From assembly GCF_002754315.1 (NCBI RefSeq), contig NZ_PEFE01000001.1:682001-746000 (forward strand): a stretch of DNA of 64,000 bases. Reading direction: 5' to 3'. The notes under the pieces are model-generated. The model saw only the letters and a list, made by a program, of their open reading frames with translations. It did not search any database and had not been told where the DNA came from. Shown piece after piece: positions 35,240 to 44,404 of the stretch (the stretch's first letter is position 1; each line of letters starts with the position of its first letter). The stretch is from Flavobacterium sp. 11 (lineage in GTDB: Bacteria; Bacteroidota; Bacteroidia; Flavobacteriales; Flavobacteriaceae). The position numbers were made by a program, and so were the translations under genes.

Positions 35240-36281
35240 TATTACCCAAGCTTTTTTGATTAATAATGTCTTCTTCAGTCAATGGAATTTCGACCATGCT
35301 TATTTTCTTACGGTCTTCTTCTCTACCTAAAAGAATATTTTCTTCAGTAGCGATTTCCACTTTTTGTAATTTTCTGTTGTATTTATTTTGGTTGATAACC
35401 GAATCTTTTTCGAATGCTCTTGGTCCTTCAATAGTCCAATCAGCAATATCTTTGTGATCAAAACGACATCCATTACAAATAAATTCATCTACTTCATGGT
35501 ATTCGTCTTTTCTTCCGGTAACACGTTGGATTTCGTCACCAAACATCCAAACGGTAGTTTTTCCAGAACAAGTAGGGCAATCTCTGTGTGCATTGTAAGG
35601 CTTACTGAACCAAACTCTGGATTTAAATCTAAATGTTTTATCAGTTAAAGCTCCTACTGGGCAAACATCAATCATATTTCCGGAGAACTCATTATCTACC
35701 GCTTTAGAAATACAAGTCGATATATTAGAATGGTCTCCTCTATCCATTACTCCGTGAACACGATCGTCAGTCAATTGATCTGCCACCATTACGCAACGGT
35801 AACAAAGAATACAACGGTTCATGTGTAATTGAATATTTGGACCAATATTTTCTGGCTCAAACGTTCTTTTTTCTTCGATAAAACGAGTTTCTGATTTCCC
35901 GTGTTCGAAGCTTAAATTTTGCAAATCACATTCTCCTGCCTGATCACAAACCGGACAATCTAACGGGTGATTAATCAATAAAAATTCCGTTACTGATTTT
36001 CTTGCTTCGGTTACTCTTGGCGAAGATTTACTGTTTACTTCCATTCCGTCCATACAACCGGTTACACAAGATGCCATTAATTTAGGCATTGGTCTTGGAT
36101 CGGCTTCACTTCCTTTGGAAACTTCCACTAAACAACAACGGCATTTTCCACCGCTACCTTTTAGTTTAGAATAATAGCACATTGCTGGCGGAACTACTTC
36201 TCCACCTATCATACGTGCTGCCTGCAGGATTGTTGTTCCTGGTTCTACTTCTATGCTTTGACCGTCTATGGTTACTTTCAT
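35232..36281 (-). CDS. nuoG: NADH-quinone oxidoreductase subunit G, short form
   Basis: This subunit carries the electron path between NuoF and NuoI. The 2Fe-2S ferredoxin domain is at 1-80 with C35, C47, C50 and C72. The His-Cys 4Fe-4S motif is H105, C109, C112, C118; another 4Fe-4S set starts at CILCYRC near 157. A third motif, CPTCSGK...CNGCRF near 240-275, begins a molybdopterin-type domain, but the protein stops at 349 residues, where E. coli NuoG has about 900. The catalytically silent molybdopterin-like part is absent. From memory short forms are seen in other Bacteroidota, so this is probably a lineage trait. Confidence 0.93.
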   Translation of the reverse strand: MKVTIDGQSIEVEPGTTILQAARMIGGEVVPPAMCYYSKLKGSGGKCRCCLVEVSKGSEADPRPMPKLMASCVTGCMDGMEVNSKSSPRVTEARKSVTEFLLINHPLDCPVCDQAGECDLQNLSFEHGKSETRFIEEKRTFEPENIGPNIQLHMNRCILCYRCVMVADQLTDDRVHGVMDRGDHSNISTCISKAVDNEFSGNMIDVCPVGALTDKTFRFKSRVWFSKPYNAHRDCPTCSGKTTVWMFGDEIQRVTGRKDEYHEVDEFICNGCRFDHKDIADWTIEGPRAFEKDSVINQNKYNRKLQKVEIATEENILLGREEDRKKISMVEIPLTEEDIINQKSLGNNG

Positions 36282-36299
36282 TTTCTGAAATTCTTGACT

Positions 36300-37667
36300 T
36301 TATACGATTACTTTAGAAACTAAATGCTTTACTTTTTCAAAAGGTTCAGCAACAAAATGATCTCTATTTTTTATTTTTTCCGGGAAACGAATATGGTATT
36401 CAAACTCTTCTCTAAAGTGACGAATTGCTGCTGCCACTGGCCAAGCCGCCGCATCACCTAATGGACAAATGGTATTTCCTTCAATTTTACTTTGAATGCT
36501 TAAAAGCAAATCGATATCTTCTTCACGTCCATGACCATTTTCTATTCGGTGCAATACTTTTTCCATCCAGCCTGTACCTTCACGACAAGGGGAACATTGT
36601 CCACAACTTTCATGGTGATAAAAACGAGAGAAATTCCAAGTATTACGAACAATACAAGATGTATCATTGTAAACAATAAATCCGCCTGATCCTAACATAG
36701 AACCTGTAGCAAATCCACCGTCACTTAACGATTCGTATGACATCAAACGATCTTCACCGTTTGCAGTTTTGTAAATTAAATTCGCAGGTAAAACGGGAAC
36801 AGAACTTCCTCCCGGTACAAATGCTTTTAAAGGTCTGTCAGAACTCATTCCGCCTAAATATTCATCTGAATTCATGAATTCGTAAACACTTAAGCCCAAT
36901 TCAATTTCGTAAACACCAGGATTTTTGATATGTCCTGAAGCCGAAATTAATTTGGTTCCTGTAGAACGTCCAATACCAATTTTAGCATATTCCGCTCCTG
37001 TATTATTGATAATCCAAGGCACAGCGGCAATTGTTTCTACGTTATTTACAACCGTTGGATTTGCCCAAAGTCCTGAAATAGCAGGAAATGGTGGTTTGAT
37101 ACGAGGATTTCCTCTTTTTCCTTCCAATGATTCAATCAATGCAGTTTCTTCACCACAAATGTAAGCTCCGGCACCACAATGAACATAAAGTTCTAAATCG
37201 TACCCTGAACCTAATATATTTTTACCCAAAAATCCAGCGGCTTTTGCTTCATTAATGGCTCTTTCTAATATTTTATAAACCCACATATATTCTCCACGAA
37301 TGTAGATGTAAGATAGGTTTGCACCCAATGCATAGCTGGAAGTAATCATTCCCTCAATCAATAAATGAGGAATAAATTCCATCAAATAACGGTCTTTGAA
37401 AGTTCCTGGCTCTGATTCATCCGCATTACAAACTAAATGTCTTGGTTTTCCTGATTTTTTATCAATAAAACTCCATTTCATTCCTGCTGGGAATCCTGCT
37501 CCACCACGACCACGCAATCCTGAAGTTTTCACTTCCTCAACTACTTCGTCTGGCGTTAATGTTTTTAGGGCTTTTTCTACTGAAGCATAACCACCGTTTT
37601 GACGGTATACTTCGTACGTTTTAATTCCTGGAATATTTATTTTGTCTAATAATATTTTTTGTGACAT
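36300..37667 (-). CDS. nuoF: NADH-quinone oxidoreductase subunit F
   Basis: This is the NADH- and FMN-binding subunit that starts electron transfer. The NADH glycine-rich loop GLRGRGGAGFPAG spans residues 50-62; the FMN region includes GAYICGEETALIESLEGKRG near 170-190; and the N3 4Fe-4S cluster ligands are in SCGQCSPCREGT near 347-358. Length 455 is usual. It begins 1 base after nuoE and ends 18 bases before nuoG. Confidence 0.97.
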   Translation of the reverse strand: MSQKILLDKINIPGIKTYEVYRQNGGYASVEKALKTLTPDEVVEEVKTSGLRGRGGAGFPAGMKWSFIDKKSGKPRHLVCNADESEPGTFKDRYLMEFIPHLLIEGMITSSYALGANLSYIYIRGEYMWVYKILERAINEAKAAGFLGKNILGSGYDLELYVHCGAGAYICGEETALIESLEGKRGNPRIKPPFPAISGLWANPTVVNNVETIAAVPWIINNTGAEYAKIGIGRSTGTKLISASGHIKNPGVYEIELGLSVYEFMNSDEYLGGMSSDRPLKAFVPGGSSVPVLPANLIYKTANGEDRLMSYESLSDGGFATGSMLGSGGFIVYNDTSCIVRNTWNFSRFYHHESCGQCSPCREGTGWMEKVLHRIENGHGREEDIDLLLSIQSKIEGNTICPLGDAAAWPVAAAIRHFREEFEYHIRFPEKIKNRDHFVAEPFEKVKHLVSKVIV

Positions 37668-37668
37668 A

Positions 37669-38199
37669 TTATTTATCGTGTAATATTATTGTATCGTTTT
37701 TGCAATCATCAATTAACTCGTCGATTTTTGCTGCCGTCAAATGTTCTTTGTAAAAATCGCCTAATTGCATCATTGGAGCGTAACCACAAGCACCTAAACA
37801 TTCAACACCTCTAACTTCAAACAGACCGTCTGGAGTAGGCTCACCTACTTTTACACCTAGTTTTTCACAAGTATAATCCATTAAATCCTCTACTCCATTC
37901 AAACAACAAGGAGAAGTTTGACAAAATTCAAACATGTATTTTCCAACTGGTCTTTGGTTGTACATCGTATAAAACGAAACTACTTCATAAACTTCAATTG
38001 GTTTAATCAAAAGGATTTCGGCTACTTTATTCATTAATTCAATACTCAACCAATTGTCGTGAGCATCTTGAACTTCATGTAAAACAGGCAATAAAGCCGA
38101 TTTTCTTTTGTCTTCAGGATAATGACTGATAAGTTCATTGATGCGAGCCATCAATGCTTCAGTCATATTTATTTCTTGTTTGTGATACGTACGTTCCAT
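37669..38199 (-). CDS. nuoE: NADH-quinone oxidoreductase subunit E
   Basis: The thioredoxin-like 2Fe-2S subunit (cluster N1a) partner of NuoF. Ligands appear in CQTSPCC near 95-101 and in GVECLGACGYAP near 131-142. A second Met at residue 12 is possible, but the longer start keeps family-like N-terminal sequence. An 86-base gap separates it from nuoD. Confidence 0.95.
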   Translation of the reverse strand: MERTYHKQEINMTEALMARINELISHYPEDKRKSALLPVLHEVQDAHDNWLSIELMNKVAEILLIKPIEVYEVVSFYTMYNQRPVGKYMFEFCQTSPCCLNGVEDLMDYTCEKLGVKVGEPTPDGLFEVRGVECLGACGYAPMMQLGDFYKEHLTAAKIDELIDDCKNDTIILHDK

Positions 38200-38285
38200 T
38201 TTTTATTATTTCAAATTTTGAATCCTAAATTTTAAATGTTTTTTGACTTCCATTCCTAATTTACAATTCATCATTTATAATTTTA

Positions 38286-39524
38286 TTAAGCGTCTAATTC
38301 TCCGGCAATAACATTTAAACTTGACAAAATAACAATTGCATCCGATAGTAATGAACCTTTAATCATTTCTGGATACGCTTGATAGTAAATAAAACAAGGT
38401 CTGCGGAAATGTAATCTATATGGAGTTCGACTTCCGTCAGTAACCAAGTAAAAACCTAGTTCTCCATTTCCACCTTCAACAGGATGATATATTTCGGCAA
38501 CTGGAACAGGAACTTCACCCATCACAATTTTGAAATGGTAAATCAACGATTCCATACTGGTGTAAACATCTTCTTTTGGAGGAAGATAATAATCCGGAAC
38601 ATCGGCATGAAAGTCATTTCCTTCCGGCATTTTTTCTAATGCTTGACGAATGATACTCAAACTCTCCCAAACTTCGGCATTACGAACGCAAAAACGGTCG
38701 TACGTATCTCCAGATTTCCCAACAGGAATAATAAAATCAAAATCCTCATAAGAAGAATACGGTTGCGCTACACGGACGTCATAATCGACACCTGCAGCAC
38801 GTAAATTTGGACCTGTAAATCCGTAAGCCATAGCTTGTTCAGCCGTTATAGCTCCAACATTTACAGTTCTGTCAATAAAAATTCTATTTCTTTCGAATAA
38901 GTTTTCAAATTCTTTCCAGGCAGCAGGAAATTCCGCTAAAAACACATCTAATTTTCTAAAAGCTTCTGGTGACCAATCTCTTTCGAAACCACCAATTCTT
39001 CCCATATTAGTAGTCAAACGAGCTCCGCAAATTTCTTCGTAGATTTCATAGACTTTTTCTCTAAATTGGAACACATACAAAAATCCGGTGTACGCTCCGG
39101 TATCCACACCAAGGATTGAATTACAGATGATATGATCCGTGATTCTAGCCAATTCCATTACAATTACTCTTAAATATTGCGCTCTTTTAGGAACTTCAAT
39201 ATCCAACAATTTTTCTAATGTCATCCACCAACCCATATTGTTTATAGGCGATGAACAATAGTTCATTCTATCAGTAAGAGGTGTGATTTGGTAAAAAGGA
39301 CGATTTTCAGCGATTTTTTCGAAAGCTCTGTGAATGTAACCAATAGTTGGTTCCGCTTCTAGAATTCTTTCTCCATCCATCAACAAGATATTTTGAAAAA
39401 TACCGTGTGTAGCTGGGTGAGTAGGCCCTAAATTTAAGATCGAAAGCTCGCTTCCGTCATCGTTTAGTTGGGCTGCAATTCTTTTAGCATAGCGATGCTC
39501 TGGTGGTAATAATAGTTCTGACAT
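38286..39524 (-). CDS. nuoD: NADH-quinone oxidoreductase subunit D
   Basis: The 49-kDa-type subunit that with NuoB forms the quinone-binding site. The conserved NLGPTHPATHG loop is at residues 31-41 and includes a quinone-site His. Separate nuoC and nuoD genes show that this operon lacks the enteric nuoCD fusion. The length, 412 residues, is normal. Confidence 0.97.
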   Translation of the reverse strand: MSELLLPPEHRYAKRIAAQLNDDGSELSILNLGPTHPATHGIFQNILLMDGERILEAEPTIGYIHRAFEKIAENRPFYQITPLTDRMNYCSSPINNMGWWMTLEKLLDIEVPKRAQYLRVIVMELARITDHIICNSILGVDTGAYTGFLYVFQFREKVYEIYEEICGARLTTNMGRIGGFERDWSPEAFRKLDVFLAEFPAAWKEFENLFERNRIFIDRTVNVGAITAEQAMAYGFTGPNLRAAGVDYDVRVAQPYSSYEDFDFIIPVGKSGDTYDRFCVRNAEVWESLSIIRQALEKMPEGNDFHADVPDYYLPPKEDVYTSMESLIYHFKIVMGEVPVPVAEIYHPVEGGNGELGFYLVTDGSRTPYRLHFRRPCFIYYQAYPEMIKGSLLSDAIVILSSLNVIAGELDA

Positions 39525-39559
39525 TTATTTAATGTGAAAAATTATAATAGTGAGTATTT

Positions 39560-40081
39560 TTAATAATTGTCGGTTGTTCTTCCAAAGAAACGGTCATCTT
39601 TATCTGTTCTACCGCTATCTTCCATTGGAAATTCTTTTCGCATTGGAAAAGAAATCATTTCATCCATATTCAAAATACGTTTCAATTGCGGATGACCAAT
39701 GAAGTTTATACCATAAAAATCATACGTTTCTCTTTCCATCCAATTAGAACTCAAGAAAATGTTTGATATCGTTTTTATTTCTGGGTTTTCACCGTTGATA
39801 AAAGCTTTGATTTTAATCCTTTTGTTTTCGTACCAATTATGCAAATGATATACCACTGCAAATTGATGATCAACATCATTGTCAGGATAGTGAATCCCAC
39901 ACAAATCAGTTAAAAAATGAAAACGTAATGTTGGGTCATTTTTCAAAAAAAGAATCACTGCCGTAATTTTATCAGCAGCGACTTCAAATGAAAATATATC
40001 TCTTTCCTGATTGAATTCAAAAACAGCTGAATCAAATGTTTCAACTAATTTTTCTTGGATTTGTATCGTTTCTAGCGCCAT
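39560..40081 (-). CDS. nuoC: NADH-quinone oxidoreductase subunit C
   Basis: The 30-kDa-type peripheral subunit, 173 residues. The family signature is visible near 120-150: NWMERETYDFYGINFIGHP then RILNMDE, and a C-terminal FPMRKEFP. It lies 4 bases after nuoB. Confidence 0.95.
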   Translation of the reverse strand: MALETIQIQEKLVETFDSAVFEFNQERDIFSFEVAADKITAVILFLKNDPTLRFHFLTDLCGIHYPDNDVDHQFAVVYHLHNWYENKRIKIKAFINGENPEIKTISNIFLSSNWMERETYDFYGINFIGHPQLKRILNMDEMISFPMRKEFPMEDSGRTDKDDRFFGRTTDNY

Positions 40082-40085
40082 TATT

Positions 40086-40634
40086 TTATTTGATATTATA
40101 AGAAGCTAATAATTCTTGGTATTCTGGAGAACTTCTTCTTCTTACCGATTCCGTTTTAACCAATTCTTGCAATTTCATAACACCGTCAACAATTTGCTCT
40201 GGTCTTGGCGGGCAACCCGGAACATAAACATCAACCGGAATTACTTTATCAATCCCTTGTAAAACAGAATAAGTATCAAAAATTCCACCAGATGAAGCAC
40301 AAGCTCCAACTGCGATAACCCAACGAGGTTCTGACATTTGCTCATAAACCTGACGTAAAATTGGCGCCATTTTTTTCGAAATCGTCCCCATTACCATTAG
40401 CATATCCGCTTGACGAGGAGAAAAACTCACTCGCTCCGAACCAAATCGTGCCAAATCGTAATGCGAAGCCATTGTTGCCATAAATTCAATCCCACAACAA
40501 GATGTTGCAAAAGGCAAAGGCCACAAAGAATTTGCACGAGCCAATCCCACAACATCATTCAACTTTGTAGCAAAGAAACCTTCACCAACAACGCCTTCCG
40601 GAGGGGCAACCATATTTATATTTGAATCACTCAT
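40086..40634 (-). CDS. nuoB: NADH-quinone oxidoreductase subunit B
   Basis: The subunit holding the terminal N2 4Fe-4S cluster. The adjacent cysteines C46-C47 in [15 protein letters not shown] near 111-118 and the VPGCPPRPE motif near 145-153 supply the ligands. It has 182 residues. A 71-base gap precedes it after nuoA. Confidence 0.97.
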   Translation of the reverse strand: MSDSNINMVAPPEGVVGEGFFATKLNDVVGLARANSLWPLPFATSCCGIEFMATMASHYDLARFGSERVSFSPRQADMLMVMGTISKKMAPILRQVYEQMSEPRWVIAVGACASSGGIFDTYSVLQGIDKVIPVDVYVPGCPPRPEQIVDGVMKLQELVKTESVRRRSSPEYQELLASYNIK

Positions 40635-40705
40635 TTTTTATTATTTTGAATTATAAATTCTGAATTACAATGACATCATTTAAATTCAGCATTTAAAATA
40701 AATTT

Positions 40706-41071
40706 TTATTCCCACTCTAATGCTTTCTTTTTGATGATGTAGAAAAATCCCACCAAAAGCAAAAGCATAAAAATCACCATTTTAACCATTCCTTCCATTC
40801 CCAATTCCTTGAAATTGATTGCCCATGGATACAAGAAAATTACCTCAACGTCAAACAAAACAAATAAGATGGCCACAAGGAAATATTTTACTGAAAATGG
40901 AATTCTCGCATTTCCAACAGATTCAATCCCACATTCGAAGTTCTTATCTTTGATTTCAGAAGATCTTTTAGGGCCTAATTTTCCTGAAACTATTATAGTT
41001 CCTACAACAAATCCTACAGCTAGGACAAACTGCATTAAAATTGGTATATAATTTAATTGATCGGATTGCAT
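40706..41071 (-). CDS. nuoA: NADH-quinone oxidoreductase subunit A
   Basis: The first gene of the 14-gene nuo operon, encoding a three-helix subunit near the quinone site. The conserved loop KNFECGIESVGNARIPFSVKY lies at about residues 43-63, and the DVEVIFLYPWA helix follows. Length 121 is usual. The whole operon order A, B, C, D, E, F, G, H, I, J, K, L, M, N is canonical. Confidence 0.96.
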   Translation of the reverse strand: MQSDQLNYIPILMQFVLAVGFVVGTIIVSGKLGPKRSSEIKDKNFECGIESVGNARIPFSVKYFLVAILFVLFDVEVIFLYPWAINFKELGMEGMVKMVIFMLLLLVGFFYIIKKKALEWE

Positions 41072-41102
41072 ATTATCGATTTTTTTGAATAAAAATAAGC
41101 CA

Positions 41103-41110
41103 CAAAGATA
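41103..41110 (-). promoter_or_regulatory. Candidate -7 box of the nuo operon
   Basis: Reads TATCTTTG on the minus strand, an exact TAnnTTTG match 32 bases before the nuoA start. A weak -33 (TTG) is 20 bases further upstream. Confidence 0.5.
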
Positions 41111-41294
41111 ACTTTCAAATTATTAAATAACAATAAAAACTCAAAAATACATCGCAACTACAACGTTGTAAATTTACAATTTTTATTAATTATAAATAAG
41201 AAAAGATTTTTATCTTAAGATGTGTTTAACGTTTAAAAATTTAACAATTCTAAAAAGAAGGTTCATTTATTCCGAAAATGACAACAATTTTGAA

Positions 41295-41332
41295 TAAAAA
41301 AAAACGTCCCGAAATAATTCGGAACGTTTTTT
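41295..41332 (-). terminator. Terminator of the cold shock gene
   Basis: A 13-base stem with one mismatch, AAAACGTcCCGAA / TTCGGaACGTTTT, with a T-run on either strand. It is 38 bases beyond the csp stop. Confidence 0.82.
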
Positions 41333-41369
41333 AAACATTCGTAGGCAAAAAAAATTAATTTTTTTATGC

Positions 41370-41564
41370 TTAGATCACTGCTACTTTCGCAGCAACTTTT
41401 CCTTTTCTTCCTTCTTCTTCTTCATAGCTAACTCTGTCACCTTCGCGTAATTCTTCCGCGTTGATTCCTGATGCATGAACAAAAATGTCTTTTCCTGTTT
41501 CTTCGTCTGTAATGAATCCGTAACCTTTAGATTCATTGAAAAATTTAACTGTACCTGTACGCAT
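41370..41564 (-). CDS. Cold shock domain protein
   Basis: A 64-residue OB-fold nucleic-acid chaperone. Both RNA-binding motifs are present: KGYGFI at residues 13-18 and DIFVHAS near 27-33. It is preceded by about 130 bases without a gene, room for the long leader common in csp genes, though I did not identify a defined thermosensor. An overlapping frame of similar length has no homology-like features. Confidence 0.94.
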   Translation of the reverse strand: MRTGTVKFFNESKGYGFITDEETGKDIFVHASGINAEELREGDRVSYEEEEGRKGKVAAKVAVI

Positions 41565-41696
41565 TGTAATAGTAATAATAATTTATAATGGAGCAAATGT
41601 AATATTTAATATAATACGAAAGACATTCTTCTCTTTTTATTTTGTAAAAATATTGATATTCAACGTTTTCTAACAAATTTAATCGATAAAGTACAA

Positions 41697-43442
41697 CTAC
41701 GCTAATTTTATATGCAACTCTTTTAATTGCAAATCATCAATTGCTGACGGAGCATCAATCATGACATCTCTTCCTGAATTATTTTTTGGAAAAGCAATGA
41801 AGTCACGAATTGTTTCCTGACCACCTAGAATTGCCACCAATCTATCCAATCCAAAAGCCAAACCTCCGTGTGGCGGTGCACCAAACTGGAAAGCATCCAT
41901 TAAGAATCCGAATTGAGCCTTAGCTTCTTCTTCTGTAAAACCTAAATATTTAAACATCAATTGTTGTGTCGCTTTATCATGAATACGAATCGATCCACCA
42001 CCAATTTCATTTCCATTCAAAACCATATCATACGCATTAGCACGAACTTTACCTGGATTCGTTTCCAATAAATGCATATCTTCTGGCTTGGGAGAAGTAA
42101 AAGGATGGTGCATAGCATGGTAACGACCGCTTTCTTCGTCAAATTCCAATAAAGGAAAATCAACTACCCAAAGAGGTGCAAATTCAGCCGGGTTTCTCAA
42201 TCCTAATCGCGTTGCTAATTCCATACGCAATGCGCTTAATTGTCCACGCGTTTTATCGGCTGGACCAGAAAGCACAAAAATCATATCTCCAGCTTTTGCG
42301 CCAGTGATTTTTGCCCATTCCGTTAAATCGTCTTGATCGTAGAATTTATCTACTGATGATTTATAGGTTCCGTCTTCATTACATTTCACATAAACCATTC
42401 CAGATGCACCTACTTGAGGACGTTTGACCCAGTCAATTAATCCATCTATTTCCTTACGAGTATAGTTTCCAACTCCCGGAACCGCAATTCCCACCACTAA
42501 TTCCGCAGCATTAAAAACTGGAAATTCTTTGTGTTGTGCCACTTCATTCAACTCGCCAAACTCCATTCCGAAACGGATGTCCGGCTTGTCATTCCCGTAT
42601 GTTTTCATGGCGTATTCGTAGGTAATTCTTGGGAATTTTTCTACTTCAATGCCTTTTATTTCTTTTAATAAATGTCTTGTCAATCCTTCGAAAACATTCA
42701 AGATATCTTCTTGCTCCACAAAAGCCATCTCGCAATCGATTTGCGTAAATTCCGGCTGTCTGTCTGCACGTAAATCTTCGTCACGGAAACATTTCACGAT
42801 TTGGAAATATTTATCCATTCCACCCACCATCAATAATTGCTTGAACGTTTGCGGTGATTGTGGTAACGCATAAAACTGCCCTTCATTCATTCGAGAAGGC
42901 ACCACAAAATCTCTTGCTCCTTCTGGAGTAGATTTAATTAAATAAGGTGTTTCCACTTCACAAAAGTCTAAATCCGAAAGGTATTTACGCACTTCCATTG
43001 CTACTTTATGACGAAACATCAAACTGTTTTTCACCGGATTTCTTCGAATGTCAAGGTAACGGTATTTCATTCTGATATCCTCTCCACCGTCCGTTTCATC
43101 TTCAATTGTAAAAGGAGGCGTAAGAGAAGCGTTAAGAATAGTAAGTTGAGTAACTAAAATTTCAATCTCACCTGTTGCAATATTTTTATTTTTAGCTTCA
43201 CGCTCAATAACAGTACCTTTTACCTGAATTACAAATTCACGACCAAGAGTTTTAGCCAATTCAAAAACTGATTTCTCTGAACGACCTTCGTCAAAAATTA
43301 ATTGCGTAATTCCATAACGATCCCGTAAATCAACCCAGTTCATAAATCCCTTATCACGCGATTTTTGAACCCATCCCGCAAGTGTAACTTCTGTATTAAT
43401 ATGTGAGGCATTCAACTCGCCACAATTATGACTTCTATACAT
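41697..43442 (-). CDS. aspS: Aspartyl-tRNA synthetase
   Basis: Class II synthetase that charges tRNA-Asp. Domains: N-terminal OB-fold anticodon-binding domain at about 1-110, catalytic core with motif 2 [16 protein letters not shown] near 217-232, the bacterial GAD insertion at about 290-410, and motif 3 [15 protein letters not shown] near 536-550. At 581 residues it is full length for the bacterial type. A TAAATTTG box lies at 43483-43490 on this strand, 41 bases upstream of the start. Confidence 0.97.
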   Translation of the reverse strand: MYRSHNCGELNASHINTEVTLAGWVQKSRDKGFMNWVDLRDRYGITQLIFDEGRSEKSVFELAKTLGREFVIQVKGTVIEREAKNKNIATGEIEILVTQLTILNASLTPPFTIEDETDGGEDIRMKYRYLDIRRNPVKNSLMFRHKVAMEVRKYLSDLDFCEVETPYLIKSTPEGARDFVVPSRMNEGQFYALPQSPQTFKQLLMVGGMDKYFQIVKCFRDEDLRADRQPEFTQIDCEMAFVEQEDILNVFEGLTRHLLKEIKGIEVEKFPRITYEYAMKTYGNDKPDIRFGMEFGELNEVAQHKEFPVFNAAELVVGIAVPGVGNYTRKEIDGLIDWVKRPQVGASGMVYVKCNEDGTYKSSVDKFYDQDDLTEWAKITGAKAGDMIFVLSGPADKTRGQLSALRMELATRLGLRNPAEFAPLWVVDFPLLEFDEESGRYHAMHHPFTSPKPEDMHLLETNPGKVRANAYDMVLNGNEIGGGSIRIHDKATQQLMFKYLGFTEEEAKAQFGFLMDAFQFGAPPHGGLAFGLDRLVAILGGQETIRDFIAFPKNNSGRDVMIDAPSAIDDLQLKELHIKLA

Positions 43443-43629
43443 TATTCTAATTTTAAATTGTTTCGCCCTTAAGGCTCGGGTGCAAATTTAGGACTAATTA
43501 TGAATAATGAATTGAGAAATACCATTTTTTAGTGTTAGATTTTTACTGAAAATTTTATTTCCAATGTTAAGTTTTACTCCAATGTTACTAAATTGTTAAC
43601 TTAAAGTTTTTTTATTGTAAAATGTTTTA

Positions 43630-43637
43630 TATATTTG
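43630..43637 (+). promoter_or_regulatory. Candidate -7 box for the MORN-like protein gene
   Basis: TATATTTG matches TAnnTTTG exactly, 33 bases upstream of the start; TTTT occupies the -33 position at 19-base spacing. Confidence 0.5.
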
Positions 43638-43670
43638 TTAAGCTAATATGAATTTAAAAATCCAAACGAC

Positions 43671-44018
43671 ATGAAAAAATATATAATCTTAACCGCATTA
43701 ATCTTCTCAGGTATAGCATTTGCTCAAGAAAACAATCCAAAATTAGAAGCTGTAGGTGAATTAGTAAAAACAACTTACTACTTTGAAAATGGAAAAGTAC
43801 AACAAGAAGGTTTCTTTAAAAACGGGAAACTTGAAGGACTTTGGACTTCATATGACACAAATGGTAACAAACTATCTGTTGCTAATTATGAAAATGGAGA
43901 AAAAACTGGAAAATGGCTTTTTTGGAATGGTAACAACTTAAGCGAAGTAGACTATTCTAACAGCAGAATTGCTTCCGTAAAAACATGGAAACAAGAAGCA
44001 TTGGTCAACAGAGACTAA
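43671..44018 (+). CDS. Small secreted MORN-repeat-like (YwqK-type) protein
   Basis: A 115-residue protein with a signal peptide (residues 1-18, ending AFAQ). The mature part has about three repeats of the YxxNGKxxGxW type: YYFENGKVQQEGFFKNGK, then LEGLWTSYDTNGNK, then YENGEKTGKWLFW. Database labels for such repeats often call them YwqK antitoxins, but there is no partner toxin gene here and the protein is exported, so I do not support a toxin-antitoxin role. Confidence 0.78.
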   Translation: MKKYIILTALIFSGIAFAQENNPKLEAVGELVKTTYYFENGKVQQEGFFKNGKLEGLWTSYDTNGNKLSVANYENGEKTGKWLFWNGNNLSEVDYSNSRIASVKTWKQEALVNRD

Positions 44019-44040
44019 AAAGCATCACTTAAAATATAAA

Positions 44041-44074
44041 AAAAGCTTCCGTTAATTTCGGAAGCTTTTTTTAT
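44041..44074 (+). terminator. Terminator of the MORN-like protein gene
   Basis: A perfect 11-bp stem AAAAGCTTCCG / CGGAAGCTTTT with a 7-base loop, followed by T residues. Confidence 0.88.
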
Positions 44075-44309
44075 GCCTACTATTTACTAAATAAGCAATA
44101 AATACAACTCTTTCAATCACTAGTTGAAAATTCTCAAAACAGAGCAATTAATCCGCCTGAAACACGGCTAATCTCGCAAGATTTACCAGTACTAATTCTG
44201 ATATTTAAATTGTCTTAGAGAGATTATTTACTTTAACGACACAGAAATTCTTTTGTGGAAACGCTTTCAAAGTCTATTGTTACGTACTCCAAATACATTT
44301 AAAATCAAA

Positions 44310-44364
44310 TGCCGTTTAGTTAAGTTTTCATTTGGGACTACCAACTGATCTTAACTAAACGGCA
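44310..44364. terminator. 15-bp inverted repeat downstream of the sodium symporter gene
   Basis: Perfect arms TGCCGTTTAGTTAAG (44310-44324) and complement (44350-44364) with a 25-base loop. It lies 41 bases past the stop of the minus-strand symporter gene. There is no clean T-run, so it may be a 3' stabiliser or a factor-dependent end. The remaining part of this 386-base gap (44075-44309) shows nothing I can name. Confidence 0.55.
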
Positions 44365-44404
44365 ATGATAGTTATTCCTGTATCTTGAAACTAGTTGTTA
44401 TATA

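Noticed and set aside
43671..44018. Toxin-antitoxin assignment for the MORN/YwqK-like protein
   Set aside because: The protein has an export signal and no partner toxin gene lies beside it.
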